55,358 nt of DNA from an uncultured Oscillibacter sp. (GTDB lineage Bacteria; Bacillota; Clostridia; Oscillospirales; Oscillospiraceae). Positions within the stretch are counted from its first letter, which is position 1; every line of letters begins with the position of its first letter. The notes beneath the pieces were generated by a model that made no database searches, was not told the origin of the DNA, and saw nothing but the letters and a program-made list of their open reading frames with translations. A program made the translations under genes and the position numbers. Where the stretch lies: contig CAJUQQ010000009.1 in assembly GCA_910588175.1 (NCBI GenBank), positions 1 to 55,358 on the forward strand. The letters are read 5' to 3'. Positions 24,775 to 32,743 of the stretch are shown one piece after another.

Positions 24775-25719
24775 TTACAGAAATACCCGGAACGTCTCCA
24801 GCGTCCCGCTGTCGATGGGGATATCCGAGACCCGCAGCTCCTCCAGAATGCGGAAAAACTGCTCCCGTTCCCCTGTGGAATAATAGAGCTTCAGCTGGCA
24901 GGCATAGGGCTCCAGCGCATTCGGGTGCCGCTCATAGGCCTGGAGGCACCGCTCCCGGCACCGGTCATAGGCCCCCGTCCGCAGGAGCTCCATGCACACG
25001 GCCTCGAAACGCCCGGCCGTCAGCCGCTCCGCGTCCTCCCGGAGCAGCAGGCCGCAGAGCTCATCCATCAAACGGGCGTACCGCGCCCGCTCCCGTTCCG
25101 GCAGCAGCCGTTGGTCCATAAACTCCGCCATGTAGTCAATCAGCCTGGCGGCGGCGTCCAGGCGCGCCGCCCGCTCCTCCTCCGTCTCGCCGTCTTTCAC
25201 GGCGCCGGCCCGCTCATACTCCCGCTTCACGGTGGAGTGAAAATCGTTTAATACGCTCTGAAGCGCCGCGGCGGCGTAGTGGGACACCTCCGAGTCGCTG
25301 CTTTTCAGCGCCAGGGAAACGGCGGCCAGAGAGGACTTGTCGTTTCCCTTCACCACGTTCAGCATCACGTTCCGGAGGTTCTCCTTATCCGTCACGGCCA
25401 GCGCTTCTTCCATGGGCACCATATTGCTCTCCCGCTCCTCTTCGGCGGGCATGGCGGGATCAACCCGGTCCTTGCTGAACACCACGTCATCCAGGTCCAC
25501 GGACACGAAGAACATCAGCCGGTAAATCAAATACCCCAGAAGGTAAAAGCCGATTCCCACCACCGGGCACAGAAGCATCACCAGCGCCTTTACCCAAAGG
25601 CTCTTGGTGTTCCTGCGCAAGACCAGCTTCAGGAAAAAGCACCAGAGCAGGTAGAGCGCCACCGCGATCACGTTCAGTAAAAGCAGGAACAGGAACTCCC
25701 TCTCTCCCCATGCTGTCAT
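24775..25719 (-). CDS. PelE-like membrane protein with helical repeat domain
   Basis: A 314-residue protein. Two hydrophobic helices at about 8-32 and 44-68 are followed by a ~240-residue soluble helical region. That region reads as HEAT/TPR-like repeats (SLAAVSLALKSSDSEVSHYA, then MELLRTGAYDRCRERCLQAY and NALEPYACQLKLYYSTGERE). PelE is the partner of PelD in the Pel inner-membrane complex and has the same build of two membrane helices plus TPRs. The start ATG at 25719 overlaps the stop of the PelD-like gene by four bases, with GGGAGG upstream; longer in-frame extension lies inside that gene. Assignment rests on build and neighbours rather than residue-level identity. Confidence 0.78.
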   Translation of the reverse strand: MTAWGEREFLFLLLLNVIAVALYLLWCFFLKLVLRRNTKSLWVKALVMLLCPVVGIGFYLLGYLIYRLMFFVSVDLDDVVFSKDRVDPAMPAEEERESNMVPMEEALAVTDKENLRNVMLNVVKGNDKSSLAAVSLALKSSDSEVSHYAAAALQSVLNDFHSTVKREYERAGAVKDGETEEERAARLDAAARLIDYMAEFMDQRLLPERERARYARLMDELCGLLLREDAERLTAGRFEAVCMELLRTGAYDRCRERCLQAYERHPNALEPYACQLKLYYSTGEREQFFRILEELRVSDIPIDSGTLETFRVFL

Positions 25720-27899
25720 AGCCTGCTGTCCTCCCTGATCCGGCACCGGCAGCCTTTCTCCTCGAAGCGGCTGATCACAATCGCCGCCTGTTCCGGCGTC
25801 GTGTTGGTCAGCAGCGCGCATACCTTCTTTCCGTCCAGCGTGCCGGTATAGTCGTTGGCCCGCAGGCCGGACCGGACGGCGCGGCCCAGCTCCGCCGTTG
25901 TCTCTCCCTTGGCGCTGACCTCCAGGAGCGTACACTCCGTCAGCCCGTCCGCCTTGGCCCGCAGGAAGGAGCCCGCCAGGGCGCGGAACGCCTCCTGGCT
26001 CAGCAGCTCCCCGTCCTCCACATAGCGGGAATCCCGCAGGGAGGCGAGATAGCGGTTGGCGTGGACCACCGCGTTTTGAATCAGATAGCCGCATACCACC
26101 AGGTAATCCGCCTGGCCCAAGGTCATGCGCTCCCAGGGCAGGCTCCAGATCATCACGATGGTCTGGAGCTCGTCGTCGCTGTAGATGGCGCTGGCCATCA
26201 TCGGATACCGCTCGTCCAGCTCCCGGTTGATGAAGACCTTCTGGTCCTCCAGAGCCTCCGACAGCTTCCCCATCTCCCGGTAGCGGATGGAGCCGCCGGC
26301 CTTCTTCGCCAGGGGGGAGGTGTAGGAAAACAGGCGGGCGTAGTCGCGGTTGGACACCGTGTACACCGCCACGTCCCGGCTGTCCATCAGCTCGCCAAGC
26401 ATCTGGGCCGCCCGGAACAGCACCTCCTCCGGCATCACCTGGTTCAGGGTCGAGGTCACATAGTACACCTTGCCGATGCTGTCGTTCTGGTTCAAAATCT
26501 GGGTGGTCAGGGCGTCTTTTACCCGGACATTGCTGTCGTTGATGCTCCGGATATCCGTAAGCTGGTCCGACAGATACTCCTGCTCGTCCGCCGCCTCTTC
26601 CTTCAGGCTCAAAATCTGGTCCCGCAGATAGCCCACCAGCAGTCCGACAATGAACAGCTGGGCGATCCACACATAGGTGTTGTAGTCCACCGCCACCTCA
26701 AAGCCGCTCCGGGCCGCGGACTGCTGGAGGAAATACCCCAGCGTGGCCAGCAGGGCGGAGAACAAGGCCTGCTGCTGGCCGTGGACGATGGAGAACAGCA
26801 GCACGTACAAAAGGTAGATGTCCAGCCGGGAGAAATACCCGCTGCCCGCCGCCCAGCCGTTCAGCCAGTAGACGGGAATAAAGCAGAGCAGGGTTTCCAA
26901 AAAGGGAATCAACGCGCCGGCGAACCATCCCGCCTTCCTCCGGATTCTCTCCCAGAGGGTGGGCTTCCGCTCCATCTCCGTCAGGAAGACATCCTGATGC
27001 TCCTTCATATAGGCGGCGATCTTTTCGACGTTCCCCTTGGTATCCCCCCGCAGCGAGGCGTGGAACTCCTGCATGAAGCGCTGGTTGGACAGCACGCACC
27101 GGCGGCCCGGCGGATTCCGGACGGCCTGGGGGGCCTCCTTCGCATCCATGGCCGCGCCGGCCCAGGCGGCCAGTTCCAGCTCGTTGGTCTCCGCCGAGGA
27201 AGAGAGGTTATAGAGCCAGCTTTTATGTCCCTGACAGGACGCCATCTGGTATATGTACTCCACCGCGTCCGACTCAAACAAAAGCGCCTGCTTCTGCCCC
27301 TCGTCCCCGGAGAGGGGATTTCCCCGCAGCGCCTCCAGGCAGAGCCAGGCGACGCTCTCGCCGCAGTCCGCCCGTTTGGCGGGAATTCCGTACAAATGCT
27401 GGCAGCGGAGCACGACGATGTCCCGTCCCAGCATTTTTCCGAAGGACTCGCACAGTTTCTCCCCCTGGGCCAGGGTCACGCCCCGCAGCGTCTCCGGCCG
27501 GACCTCCTCCCGTTCCGAGATGTCCTGGGGATAATCCCCGCCGTAGACCTCCTCGGAGGACAGGTAGATAAACCGCCCCTTCCCCAGGCTGTGAAAGGCC
27601 ATGAGCAGGTTGATCATTCCCGCCATGAACCGGGAAGGCATGTTCTTCGGGTCGTCGTTCCAGGCGAAATTCGGGTCGTACGCCCCCAGGAAAACCGTCA
27701 CATCGGGGGCCGCGCTCTCAAACACCCTGCCCAGGGACTCGCTGTCATAGGAAAACCGGTAGGACTCAAACACCCGGTCATAGGAGCTGTCCTTGAACCG
27801 GTTGCCGGTCAGCAGGCAAACCCTGTGCCCTTCCTTTTTCATTTTCTGTATCAAGCGGTTCATAAAAGCCGACGAACCGCCCACAAGTAAAACGTTCAT
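25716..27899 (-). CDS. PelD-like c-di-GMP receptor fused to an N-terminal SDR (epimerase-like) domain
   Basis: A 727-residue first gene of the operon. Residues 1 to about 250 form an SDR/epimerase fold: MNVLLVGGSSAFMNR at the dinucleotide loop and FIYLSSEEVYG. The expected catalytic YxxxK is replaced by TLAQGEK, so catalysis is doubtful. About four membrane helices follow (about 318-420), then a GAF-like domain (about 470-600) and a degenerate GGDEF domain. RAND at 680-683 matches the RxxD I-site through which PelD binds c-di-GMP, while DGKKVC stands where GGDEF should be, so cyclase activity is lost. Bound c-di-GMP should switch on PelF/PelG. Start ATG 27899 has TGGAGG eight bases upstream. 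Only AT-rich control DNA lies upstream. Confidence 0.85.
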   Translation of the reverse strand: MNVLLVGGSSAFMNRLIQKMKKEGHRVCLLTGNRFKDSSYDRVFESYRFSYDSESLGRVFESAAPDVTVFLGAYDPNFAWNDDPKNMPSRFMAGMINLLMAFHSLGKGRFIYLSSEEVYGGDYPQDISEREEVRPETLRGVTLAQGEKLCESFGKMLGRDIVVLRCQHLYGIPAKRADCGESVAWLCLEALRGNPLSGDEGQKQALLFESDAVEYIYQMASCQGHKSWLYNLSSSAETNELELAAWAGAAMDAKEAPQAVRNPPGRRCVLSNQRFMQEFHASLRGDTKGNVEKIAAYMKEHQDVFLTEMERKPTLWERIRRKAGWFAGALIPFLETLLCFIPVYWLNGWAAGSGYFSRLDIYLLYVLLFSIVHGQQQALFSALLATLGYFLQQSAARSGFEVAVDYNTYVWIAQLFIVGLLVGYLRDQILSLKEEAADEQEYLSDQLTDIRSINDSNVRVKDALTTQILNQNDSIGKVYYVTSTLNQVMPEEVLFRAAQMLGELMDSRDVAVYTVSNRDYARLFSYTSPLAKKAGGSIRYREMGKLSEALEDQKVFINRELDERYPMMASAIYSDDELQTIVMIWSLPWERMTLGQADYLVVCGYLIQNAVVHANRYLASLRDSRYVEDGELLSQEAFRALAGSFLRAKADGLTECTLLEVSAKGETTAELGRAVRSGLRANDYTGTLDGKKVCALLTNTTPEQAAIVISRFEEKGCRCRIREDSRL

Positions 27900-28275
27900 T
27901 TGACAACCTCCAGAATATCACACGTTTCCGCTGGCCCCTTCCGGAATGTTACACATTTCCGTAAGGGTTTCTTTTTGCCCCAAAAACAAAAAATTTCACG
28001 ATGAAAGCTCAAAAAATGTTGCAGCAATTGCCCTACTTACAACACTCCGGAACTTTGCAAAAAAGTTGTACTTTTTAGCAAAGCCGGGCCGGGTAGAAAT
28101 TCTCCATGGAAAGGCTTGAATTCCCGAGGCTTTTGTGGTATGGTTTTGTAAAATAGCCGAAACACATCATTAGCAAAAAAGTACATTTTGTTGCAAACAA
28201 ACACTTTAATTAAAGAACTGAGCCCATTTTCTACACAGAATCCTTTCTAAAGTTCATGAGGTTGGGGAGGATGGA
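27900..28275. promoter_or_regulatory. Divergent control region of the Pel operon and the sugar transferase/flippase genes
   Basis: A 376-bp, markedly AT-rich stretch without a gene between two divergent transcription units. It holds a 29-bp near-perfect palindrome at 28054-28082 (TTTGCAAAAAAGT, TGT, ACTTTTTAGCAAA; one mismatch). A related imperfect palindrome lies at 28170-28197, centred on GTAC at 28181-28184. The two share GCAA-A-run-GT half sites and are about 115 bp apart, which fits a looping or cooperative repressor/activator. No c-di-GMP riboswitch aptamer could be fitted by eye. The promoters themselves could not be fixed with confidence. Confidence 0.6.
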
Positions 28276-28848
28276 ATGAAAATCAAGGATTTACCGGGAG
28301 CTTTGACACTCGAATCAGAAAGGGGCCTGGACCGCGCCCCGCCAACGCGGCGCAGGCGGGCATATTTTCTGGTAAAGCGAATCCAAGACATTCTCTTATC
28401 CGTGTTTGCCCTGGCGGTGGTCATCGACGATCCCAAGGGCGGCCCCATCTTCTCCCAAGTCCGCTGCGGCCGGAGGGGAAAGCCCTTCCGGCTCTATAAA
28501 TTCCGCTCTATGTGCGTTGACGCGGAAAAACGGCTGGAGGAGCTGCTGCCTTACAACGAAATGTCCGGACCGGCATTCAAGATTCAGCATGACCCAAGAA
28601 TCACCCGCCTGGGCCGCTTTTTGCGTTCTACGGGGTTGGATGAACTGCCCCAGCTGGTCAACATATTAAAGGGAGACATGTCTATTGTCGGCCCCCGGCC
28701 CCCGCTGCCGCGGGAGGTGGAGGAGTACACCGCGCACCAGAGGCAACGGTTGACGGTCACTCCAGGGCTCACCTGTTTCTGGCAGGTGAGTCCCAACCGC
28801 AACAGCTTGAGCTTTGATACCTGGGTGGAAATGGACCTGCGCTACATA
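28276..28848 (+). pseudogene. Decayed sugar-phosphate transferase (WcaJ/EpsL-type)
   Basis: The remnant of an undecaprenyl-phosphate sugar-1-phosphate transferase that would start repeat-unit assembly. Family motifs are clear: PFRLYKFRSM, DPRITRLGRFLRSTGLDELP, ILKGDMSIVGPRP and LTVTPGLTCFWQVS. Two defects are seen. Around residue 45 the membrane helix expected between DILLSVFALAV and VIDDPKGGP is missing (about 15 residues, in frame). The C-terminus is cut after DLRYI and runs into a different gene in another frame. The reading frame stays open by chance to 30213, but the later part is a shadow of other genes. RBS GGGGAGG precedes the ATG at 28276. Confidence 0.8.
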
Positions 28849-29221
28849 TGGGAGCAGCCTCGTCAACCACGGCGTCACGGAAAAGCGCTGTACGGTGCTC
28901 CCCGTCCTGGACCAGATCTGCGAGGACGCCGCCATCCATTTTCCGGAGGCGGAGGCCTGCTTCCGGCAGGTGGCGCTGGACACCGCCGCCCGTCTGGCCA
29001 TGCAGGTGGTGGAAGACGGCGCGGAGGGGGACCCCCGGGACTTTCTGCGGCGGTTCCGGGACAGCGCCCGCCGCCATTTCAGCCGGGAGGCGCTGGCTCT
29101 CCGCCCGGACCGGAAAAGCGCCGCGGCGCAGACGGCTCTCCGGGCCGGCGTGCCGGTATTTGGGGCGCTGGCCGCCGTCTACCGGCGGATCAAGCCCACG
29201 TGGAAAAACAGGACGGAGTGA
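28849..29221 (+). pseudogene. C-terminal remnant of a family 2 glycosyltransferase
   Basis: From about 28849 the frame that stops at 29221 reads SSLVNHGVTEKRCTVLPVLD, then ICEDAAIHFPEAEACFRQVA and VPVFGALAAVYRRIKPTWK. This is the acceptor-side tail of an exopolysaccharide GT2; the GT-A half with its DxD motif is absent. It is joined directly and out of frame to the truncated sugar transferase, so one deletion probably removed the end of one gene and the first two thirds of the other. No start codon or ribosome binding site serves it. Confidence 0.7.
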
Positions 29222-29230
29222 CGGGCCCCC

Positions 29231-30751
29231 ATGGACAGAGCGGAACCGATCAAGAAAAATTTAATCTGCGCCGTGGCCGGGGAGCTGCTGCTGGCCGCGC
29301 TGAAATTTCTGTCCCGCCGGGTGTTCGTCCTCCTGCTGGGGAGGGAGTACCTGGGGCTCAACGGGCTTTTTACCGACGTGCTCTCCATGCTCTCCCTGGC
29401 GGAGCTGGGATTCAGCGTCTCCATCACCTACAGTCTCTACCGCCCGGTGGCCCAGGGGGACACGGAGACGATCAAGTCCCTCATCCGGCTGTACCGCCGG
29501 GTTTACCGGGCCGTGGGCCTGACGGTCCTGACACTGGGATTGTGTCTAACGCCCTTCCTGAGCTTTTTCATGAAGGAGATTCCCAAGGATATCCCCCACA
29601 TTCCCCTGATCTATGTGCTGAACCTGGTCAACGCCAGCATATCTTATTTCTTCTCCTACAAGTCCACCCTGCTCTTTGTCCACCAGCAAAAGTACGTGGA
29701 AACGGCCATCCGCGCCGCCGTCTCCCTGGCGGCGGTCGGGGCCCAGATCGGGGTGCTGCTGCTGACCCGGAACTACCTGTATTACCTTTTCCTCGCCATC
29801 GCGGCCACCGTCGTGCAGAACGCCGCCGTCTCCCTCCAGGCGGACCGGCTCTACCCCTACCTGCGGGAAAAGGATATCCGCCCCCTGCCGGAGGAAGCCC
29901 TGGGGGAAATCCGCCGCAACGTGCGGGCCATGCTCCTGCACCGCATAGGGGCCGTGGCGGTTTTCAACACGGACAACCTGCTGATCTCCAAGTTCGCCGG
30001 CGTGGCGTCCGCCGGGCTGTACTCCAATTACACGATGATCCGGGGCTTTCTCAACATCCTGGTCAGCGCGCTGTTCGACGCCATCACCCCCGCCCTGGGG
30101 AACCTGACCGCCACGGAGCCGGAGGAGAGCAAACGGACGGCCTTCCGCCGCCTGTCCTTTTTCTCCGCGTGGCTGTTCGGGTGGATGAGCATCTGTCTCT
30201 TCTGCCTCTATGACCCGTTTATCGACCTCTGGCTGGGCGAGGGCTATCTGCTGTCCAAACCGGCGGTGCTGCTGATCGCCGTGAATTTCTATGTCAACGG
30301 CATGCGCACCCCGGTGAACAACACCAAAAGCGTCCTGGGCCTCTTTTGGGACGACCGCTACAAGTCGATTGTGGAGGCGGCCTGCAATCTGGCGGTCTCC
30401 GTGCTGCTGGCCCGGCGCTGGGGCGTGGCGGGCATCATGGCCGGGACGCTGGTCAGTACGCTGGCTTTTCCCTTCTGGTGCGAGCCCCTGGTCCTGTACC
30501 GCCGGGGGCTGCGCGTGCCCGCCGGGGAGTATTTCCGGGGATACTTGATTCGCTTGGCGGTCACCGGGGCCGCCGGGACGCTGACCTATCTGCTGTGCGG
30601 CATGACGGGGAGCGGATGGACCGGGTTCCTGGGAAAGGGCCTGCTTTGCGCGGCGGCGCCGAACGCGGTCTATCTGGCCGCCTACCGAAAGACGGAGGAG
30701 TTCCGCTTTTTAAAGGGCACGGCGGGGAGGCTGATGAAAAGAGCGCGGTAG
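29231..30751 (+). CDS. Wzx-like polysaccharide flippase
   Basis: A 506-residue polytopic protein of the MOP/MVF superfamily that would flip lipid-linked oligosaccharide across the membrane. LLGREYLGLNGLFTDVLSML near the start and FNTDNLLISKFAGVASAGLY in the middle are typical of Gram-positive capsule and teichoic acid flippases. About 12-14 helices can be traced. The start ATG at 29231 lies 10 bases after the GT2 remnant and has only a weak GGAG 12 bases upstream, so expression may have depended on the now broken gene. It is the only intact gene of this plus-strand cluster; with its initiating transferase decayed, it may serve another pathway. Confidence 0.88.
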   Translation: MDRAEPIKKNLICAVAGELLLAALKFLSRRVFVLLLGREYLGLNGLFTDVLSMLSLAELGFSVSITYSLYRPVAQGDTETIKSLIRLYRRVYRAVGLTVLTLGLCLTPFLSFFMKEIPKDIPHIPLIYVLNLVNASISYFFSYKSTLLFVHQQKYVETAIRAAVSLAAVGAQIGVLLLTRNYLYYLFLAIAATVVQNAAVSLQADRLYPYLREKDIRPLPEEALGEIRRNVRAMLLHRIGAVAVFNTDNLLISKFAGVASAGLYSNYTMIRGFLNILVSALFDAITPALGNLTATEPEESKRTAFRRLSFFSAWLFGWMSICLFCLYDPFIDLWLGEGYLLSKPAVLLIAVNFYVNGMRTPVNNTKSVLGLFWDDRYKSIVEAACNLAVSVLLARRWGVAGIMAGTLVSTLAFPFWCEPLVLYRRGLRVPAGEYFRGYLIRLAVTGAAGTLTYLLCGMTGSGWTGFLGKGLLCAAAPNAVYLAAYRKTEEFRFLKGTAGRLMKRAR

Positions 30752-30770
30752 GCCCTGCCCGAAACCCATC

Positions 30771-30815
30771 AAAGCTCCCGCCGTGCCCCCGAGGAGAGGA
30801 CGCGGCGGGAGCTTT
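30771..30815 (+). terminator. Terminator-like hairpin after the flippase
   Basis: A 13-bp stem, AAAGCTCCCGCCG / CGGCGGGAGCTTT, around a 19-base loop, starting 19 bases after the stop codon. The downstream U-run is short and mostly inside the stem. Confidence 0.65.
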
Positions 30816-30850
30816 CGGCTTCGCTCCGGGATTTTTAAGAACCTGTGCTC

Positions 30851-30878
30851 TTAGGCCTTGTTCTGAAACATGGCCTAA
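30851..30878. repeat. Short inverted repeat in the flippase/GH18 intergenic region
   Basis: TTAGGCC and GGCCTAA pair around a 14-base centre that itself pairs (TGTT / AACA). No other copy was seen in the window and no function can be assigned. The remaining bases between 30752 and 31016 hold nothing else recognisable. Confidence 0.4.
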
Positions 30879-31016
30879 CCGGGGACGGCGGGCAGAAATT
30901 TTTCCCGTCAGGCCAGGAGATTTTCCGGGGCAATCCCGGCGGATGGCAGAGGAACGCAGCGCGGTATGGCGGGAAGCAGACCGTCCGGACAGTCCTCAAC
31001 GGTCAGGACTACAGGT

Positions 31017-31805
31017 TCAGCGGTTCTTCCCGCCCCGCCAGGGGGCGAACAGCCGGGGGGCGATGTCCCGGACCTCCGGCCACATGAAAAAGGCGGCGGA
31101 AAAGCCCATCCCCGCCCCCAGGCGAAGCTTCTGGTTCAGGGTGTCCGCGTCGTCGAAGAGGACAAAGTGGGCCTCCCCGTTCCGGGTATAGGTGAAGTAC
31201 CGGGCGCAGAGGTCCTGGGAGAAGAAGACGGCGGGGCTCTCCCGCCCCATCAGCTCCTCCAAAGCCTCTCCGGTGAGGGGCTCCCCCTCCCCGGACCGGG
31301 CGGGGAGGCGGAAATCCATGCGGAGCCGCTGTACGTCCAGGGCCAGCCGTCCGGCTCCCCCCGCCTGGGTGACGGCCTCCTGGAGGTATTGGGAAAAGCT
31401 GCCGCCGGAAACGGCGGTACAAAGAAGCAGCACCGCCCCCGGCGCGCCGGCCGCGTAAGCCTCCGGCAGGTACAGCGTCCGGCGGGAGGCGGACAGGGCC
31501 GGGGCCAGGACCGACACAAAGGCCGTCCGGTCCCGCCGGGGAGCCTCCTCAAAATCCAGCAGCACGCCGGTGTAGCTCCGCCGCCCGCACTCCCGGAGAA
31601 CCGCGTCCCGCAGCTCCTCCGGGCTGTCGATGAAGGGGGCGTCCCGGTCGCTGACGGACAGGAGCCCCCCCTTGGTCTGAAGCAGTAGGCTCTGCCGCAG
31701 CAGCGCCGAGCCGGGGCCGATCCGGTAGGCCACATGGGCCAGATTCCGGCAGCAGCCCTGGGCTTCCTGAGACGCCTCCGGCGTCACGGCCAGATAGATC
31801 TGCAA
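31017..31805 (-). CDS. GH18-like glycosidase-fold protein (TTG start)
   Basis: A 262-residue protein that reads like a compact GH18/chitinase-type barrel. YTGVLLDFEEAPRRDRTAFV lies where the GH18 DxxDxDxE strand should be and keeps D and E. FVLFDDADTLNQKLRLGAGM and GFSAAFFMWPEV look like the last barrel strands. The canonical motif is incomplete, so activity is uncertain. The start is the TTG at 31805, with GGGGGAG a few bases upstream; the frame is open further but overlaps yqeG on the other strand. No signal peptide is seen. It is divergent from yqeG. Confidence 0.6.
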   Translation of the reverse strand: MQIYLAVTPEASQEAQGCCRNLAHVAYRIGPGSALLRQSLLLQTKGGLLSVSDRDAPFIDSPEELRDAVLRECGRRSYTGVLLDFEEAPRRDRTAFVSVLAPALSASRRTLYLPEAYAAGAPGAVLLLCTAVSGGSFSQYLQEAVTQAGGAGRLALDVQRLRMDFRLPARSGEGEPLTGEALEELMGRESPAVFFSQDLCARYFTYTRNGEAHFVLFDDADTLNQKLRLGAGMGFSAAFFMWPEVRDIAPRLFAPWRGGKNR

Positions 31806-31818
31806 ATCGCTCTCCCCC

Positions 31819-31847
31819 TTGCGCCCTGGTTTAAAAACTGATATACT
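31819..31847 (+). promoter_or_regulatory. Sigma-A type promoter of yqeG
   Basis: TTGCGC (31819-31824), 17-base spacer, TATACT (31842-31847), 43 bases before the yqeG start. The -35 lies just upstream of the divergent TTG-start gene. Confidence 0.7.
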
Positions 31848-31889
31848 GGAAAGGACTTCAAAAGACTGTATGCGAGGAGGCCGCCGTCT

Positions 31890-32405
31890 ATGCCCCTTTC
31901 CCTGATTCCCAGCCGCCTGTTTGCGCACTACCGGGAGGTGACGCCGGAGCTTCTCCGCCAGGCGGGGATCACGCTGCTGCTCAGCGACCTGGACTTCACC
32001 CTGGCTCCCAAGTCCGTCCGCAGGCCGGACCCCGCCCTCCGGGCCTGGATAGACGGCATGCGGACGGCGGGCATTTCGGTGATGATCGTCTCCAACAACC
32101 GCTCCGGAACCCGGGTAACGGAGTTCTGCGCGGACCTGGGCATCCCCTATCAGGGCCACGCCGGAAAGCCCTCCACCCGCGGGCTGGAGGCCGCCATGGC
32201 CCGGGCGGGCGCGGACCGGGCCCATACCGCCATGCTGGGGGACAAGCTGCTGACGGACATGCTGGCGGCCAACCGGGCCGGGGTGCTGGCGCTGATGGTA
32301 GAGCCCCTGGGCGGGGCCGTAACGCCCTGGCAGAAGGTGCTCCACGCCCTCCAGGCCCCCTTCAAGGCGGTCTGCCGCCGCCGGGCGGAACGGGGGCGGA
32401 AATAG
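31890..32405 (+). CDS. yqeG: YqeG-family HAD phosphatase
   Basis: A 171-residue cytosolic HAD-superfamily IIIA phosphatase. Motif I is LLLSDLDFTLAPKS (nucleophile D and second D of DxDxT present, with F in place of the usual N). Motif II lies in ISVMIVSNNRSG, and motif IV/III in HTAMLGDKLLTDMLAANRAG. It matches YqeG in length and layout; the physiological substrate of the family is not settled. GAGGAGG precedes the ATG by 9 bases and a canonical promoter lies upstream. It is often found near efp or aroE in Firmicutes; efp follows here as a separate unit. Confidence 0.9.
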   Translation: MPLSLIPSRLFAHYREVTPELLRQAGITLLLSDLDFTLAPKSVRRPDPALRAWIDGMRTAGISVMIVSNNRSGTRVTEFCADLGIPYQGHAGKPSTRGLEAAMARAGADRAHTAMLGDKLLTDMLAANRAGVLALMVEPLGGAVTPWQKVLHALQAPFKAVCRRRAERGRK

Positions 32406-32743
32406 AAACTGCCCAAAATATTTTTGCATGGTCCCGGACAATTGGCGGAAAAATACTTGCAATCACCGCCGGGATGGGATAAAATAGCTACGGCTATTAT
32501 TTAAGAATCTGGGTTCATAACCGCCGAACCCCGCCTGGGCGGACCGTTTTCTGCCGGAGCTTCGTCCATGTTTCCGCAAATTCGTCCGGATTCCCGCGGA
32601 ACATGTTCTTGTCCGGCGAGAAAATTTCTCGCTCAACCGGCATCCGCCGGTTCGGAACGCAGGTTCTAAGACTACCAGGAAAAGAGAGAAAATGCCCTCC
32701 CGCAGGTCGTTTTCTCGGATAAGATTTGTGAGGAGGATTTGTT
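32406..32743 (+). promoter_or_regulatory. efp promoter and long structured leader
   Basis: A 338-bp gene-less stretch. TTGCAA (32457-32462), 17-base spacer and TAAAAT (32480-32485) form a good promoter, which leaves a leader of about 250 bases before efp. The leader can form several stems, among them GAGAAAA / TTTTCTC just before the ribosome binding site (about 32682-32716) and a GC-rich one near 32520-32560. It matches no riboswitch class I know. It could be an attenuator or simply a long 5' end. Confidence 0.5.

Noticed and set aside
25720..26670. Long N-terminal extension of the PelE-like gene
   Set aside because: It lies wholly inside the PelD-like gene in another frame; the ATG at 25719 has a ribosome binding site and an ATGA overlap.
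27900..28275. Possible c-di-GMP riboswitch before the Pel operon
   Set aside because: Some short pieces recall the GEMM aptamer (GCCGGG, GGGTAG), but the full set of conserved blocks and stems could not be fitted on either strand.
28849..30213. Continuation of the sugar-transferase frame to a 645-residue protein
   Set aside because: After the deletion junction the sequence is Gly/Pro/Arg-rich nonsense overlapping the GT2 remnant and the flippase in other frames.
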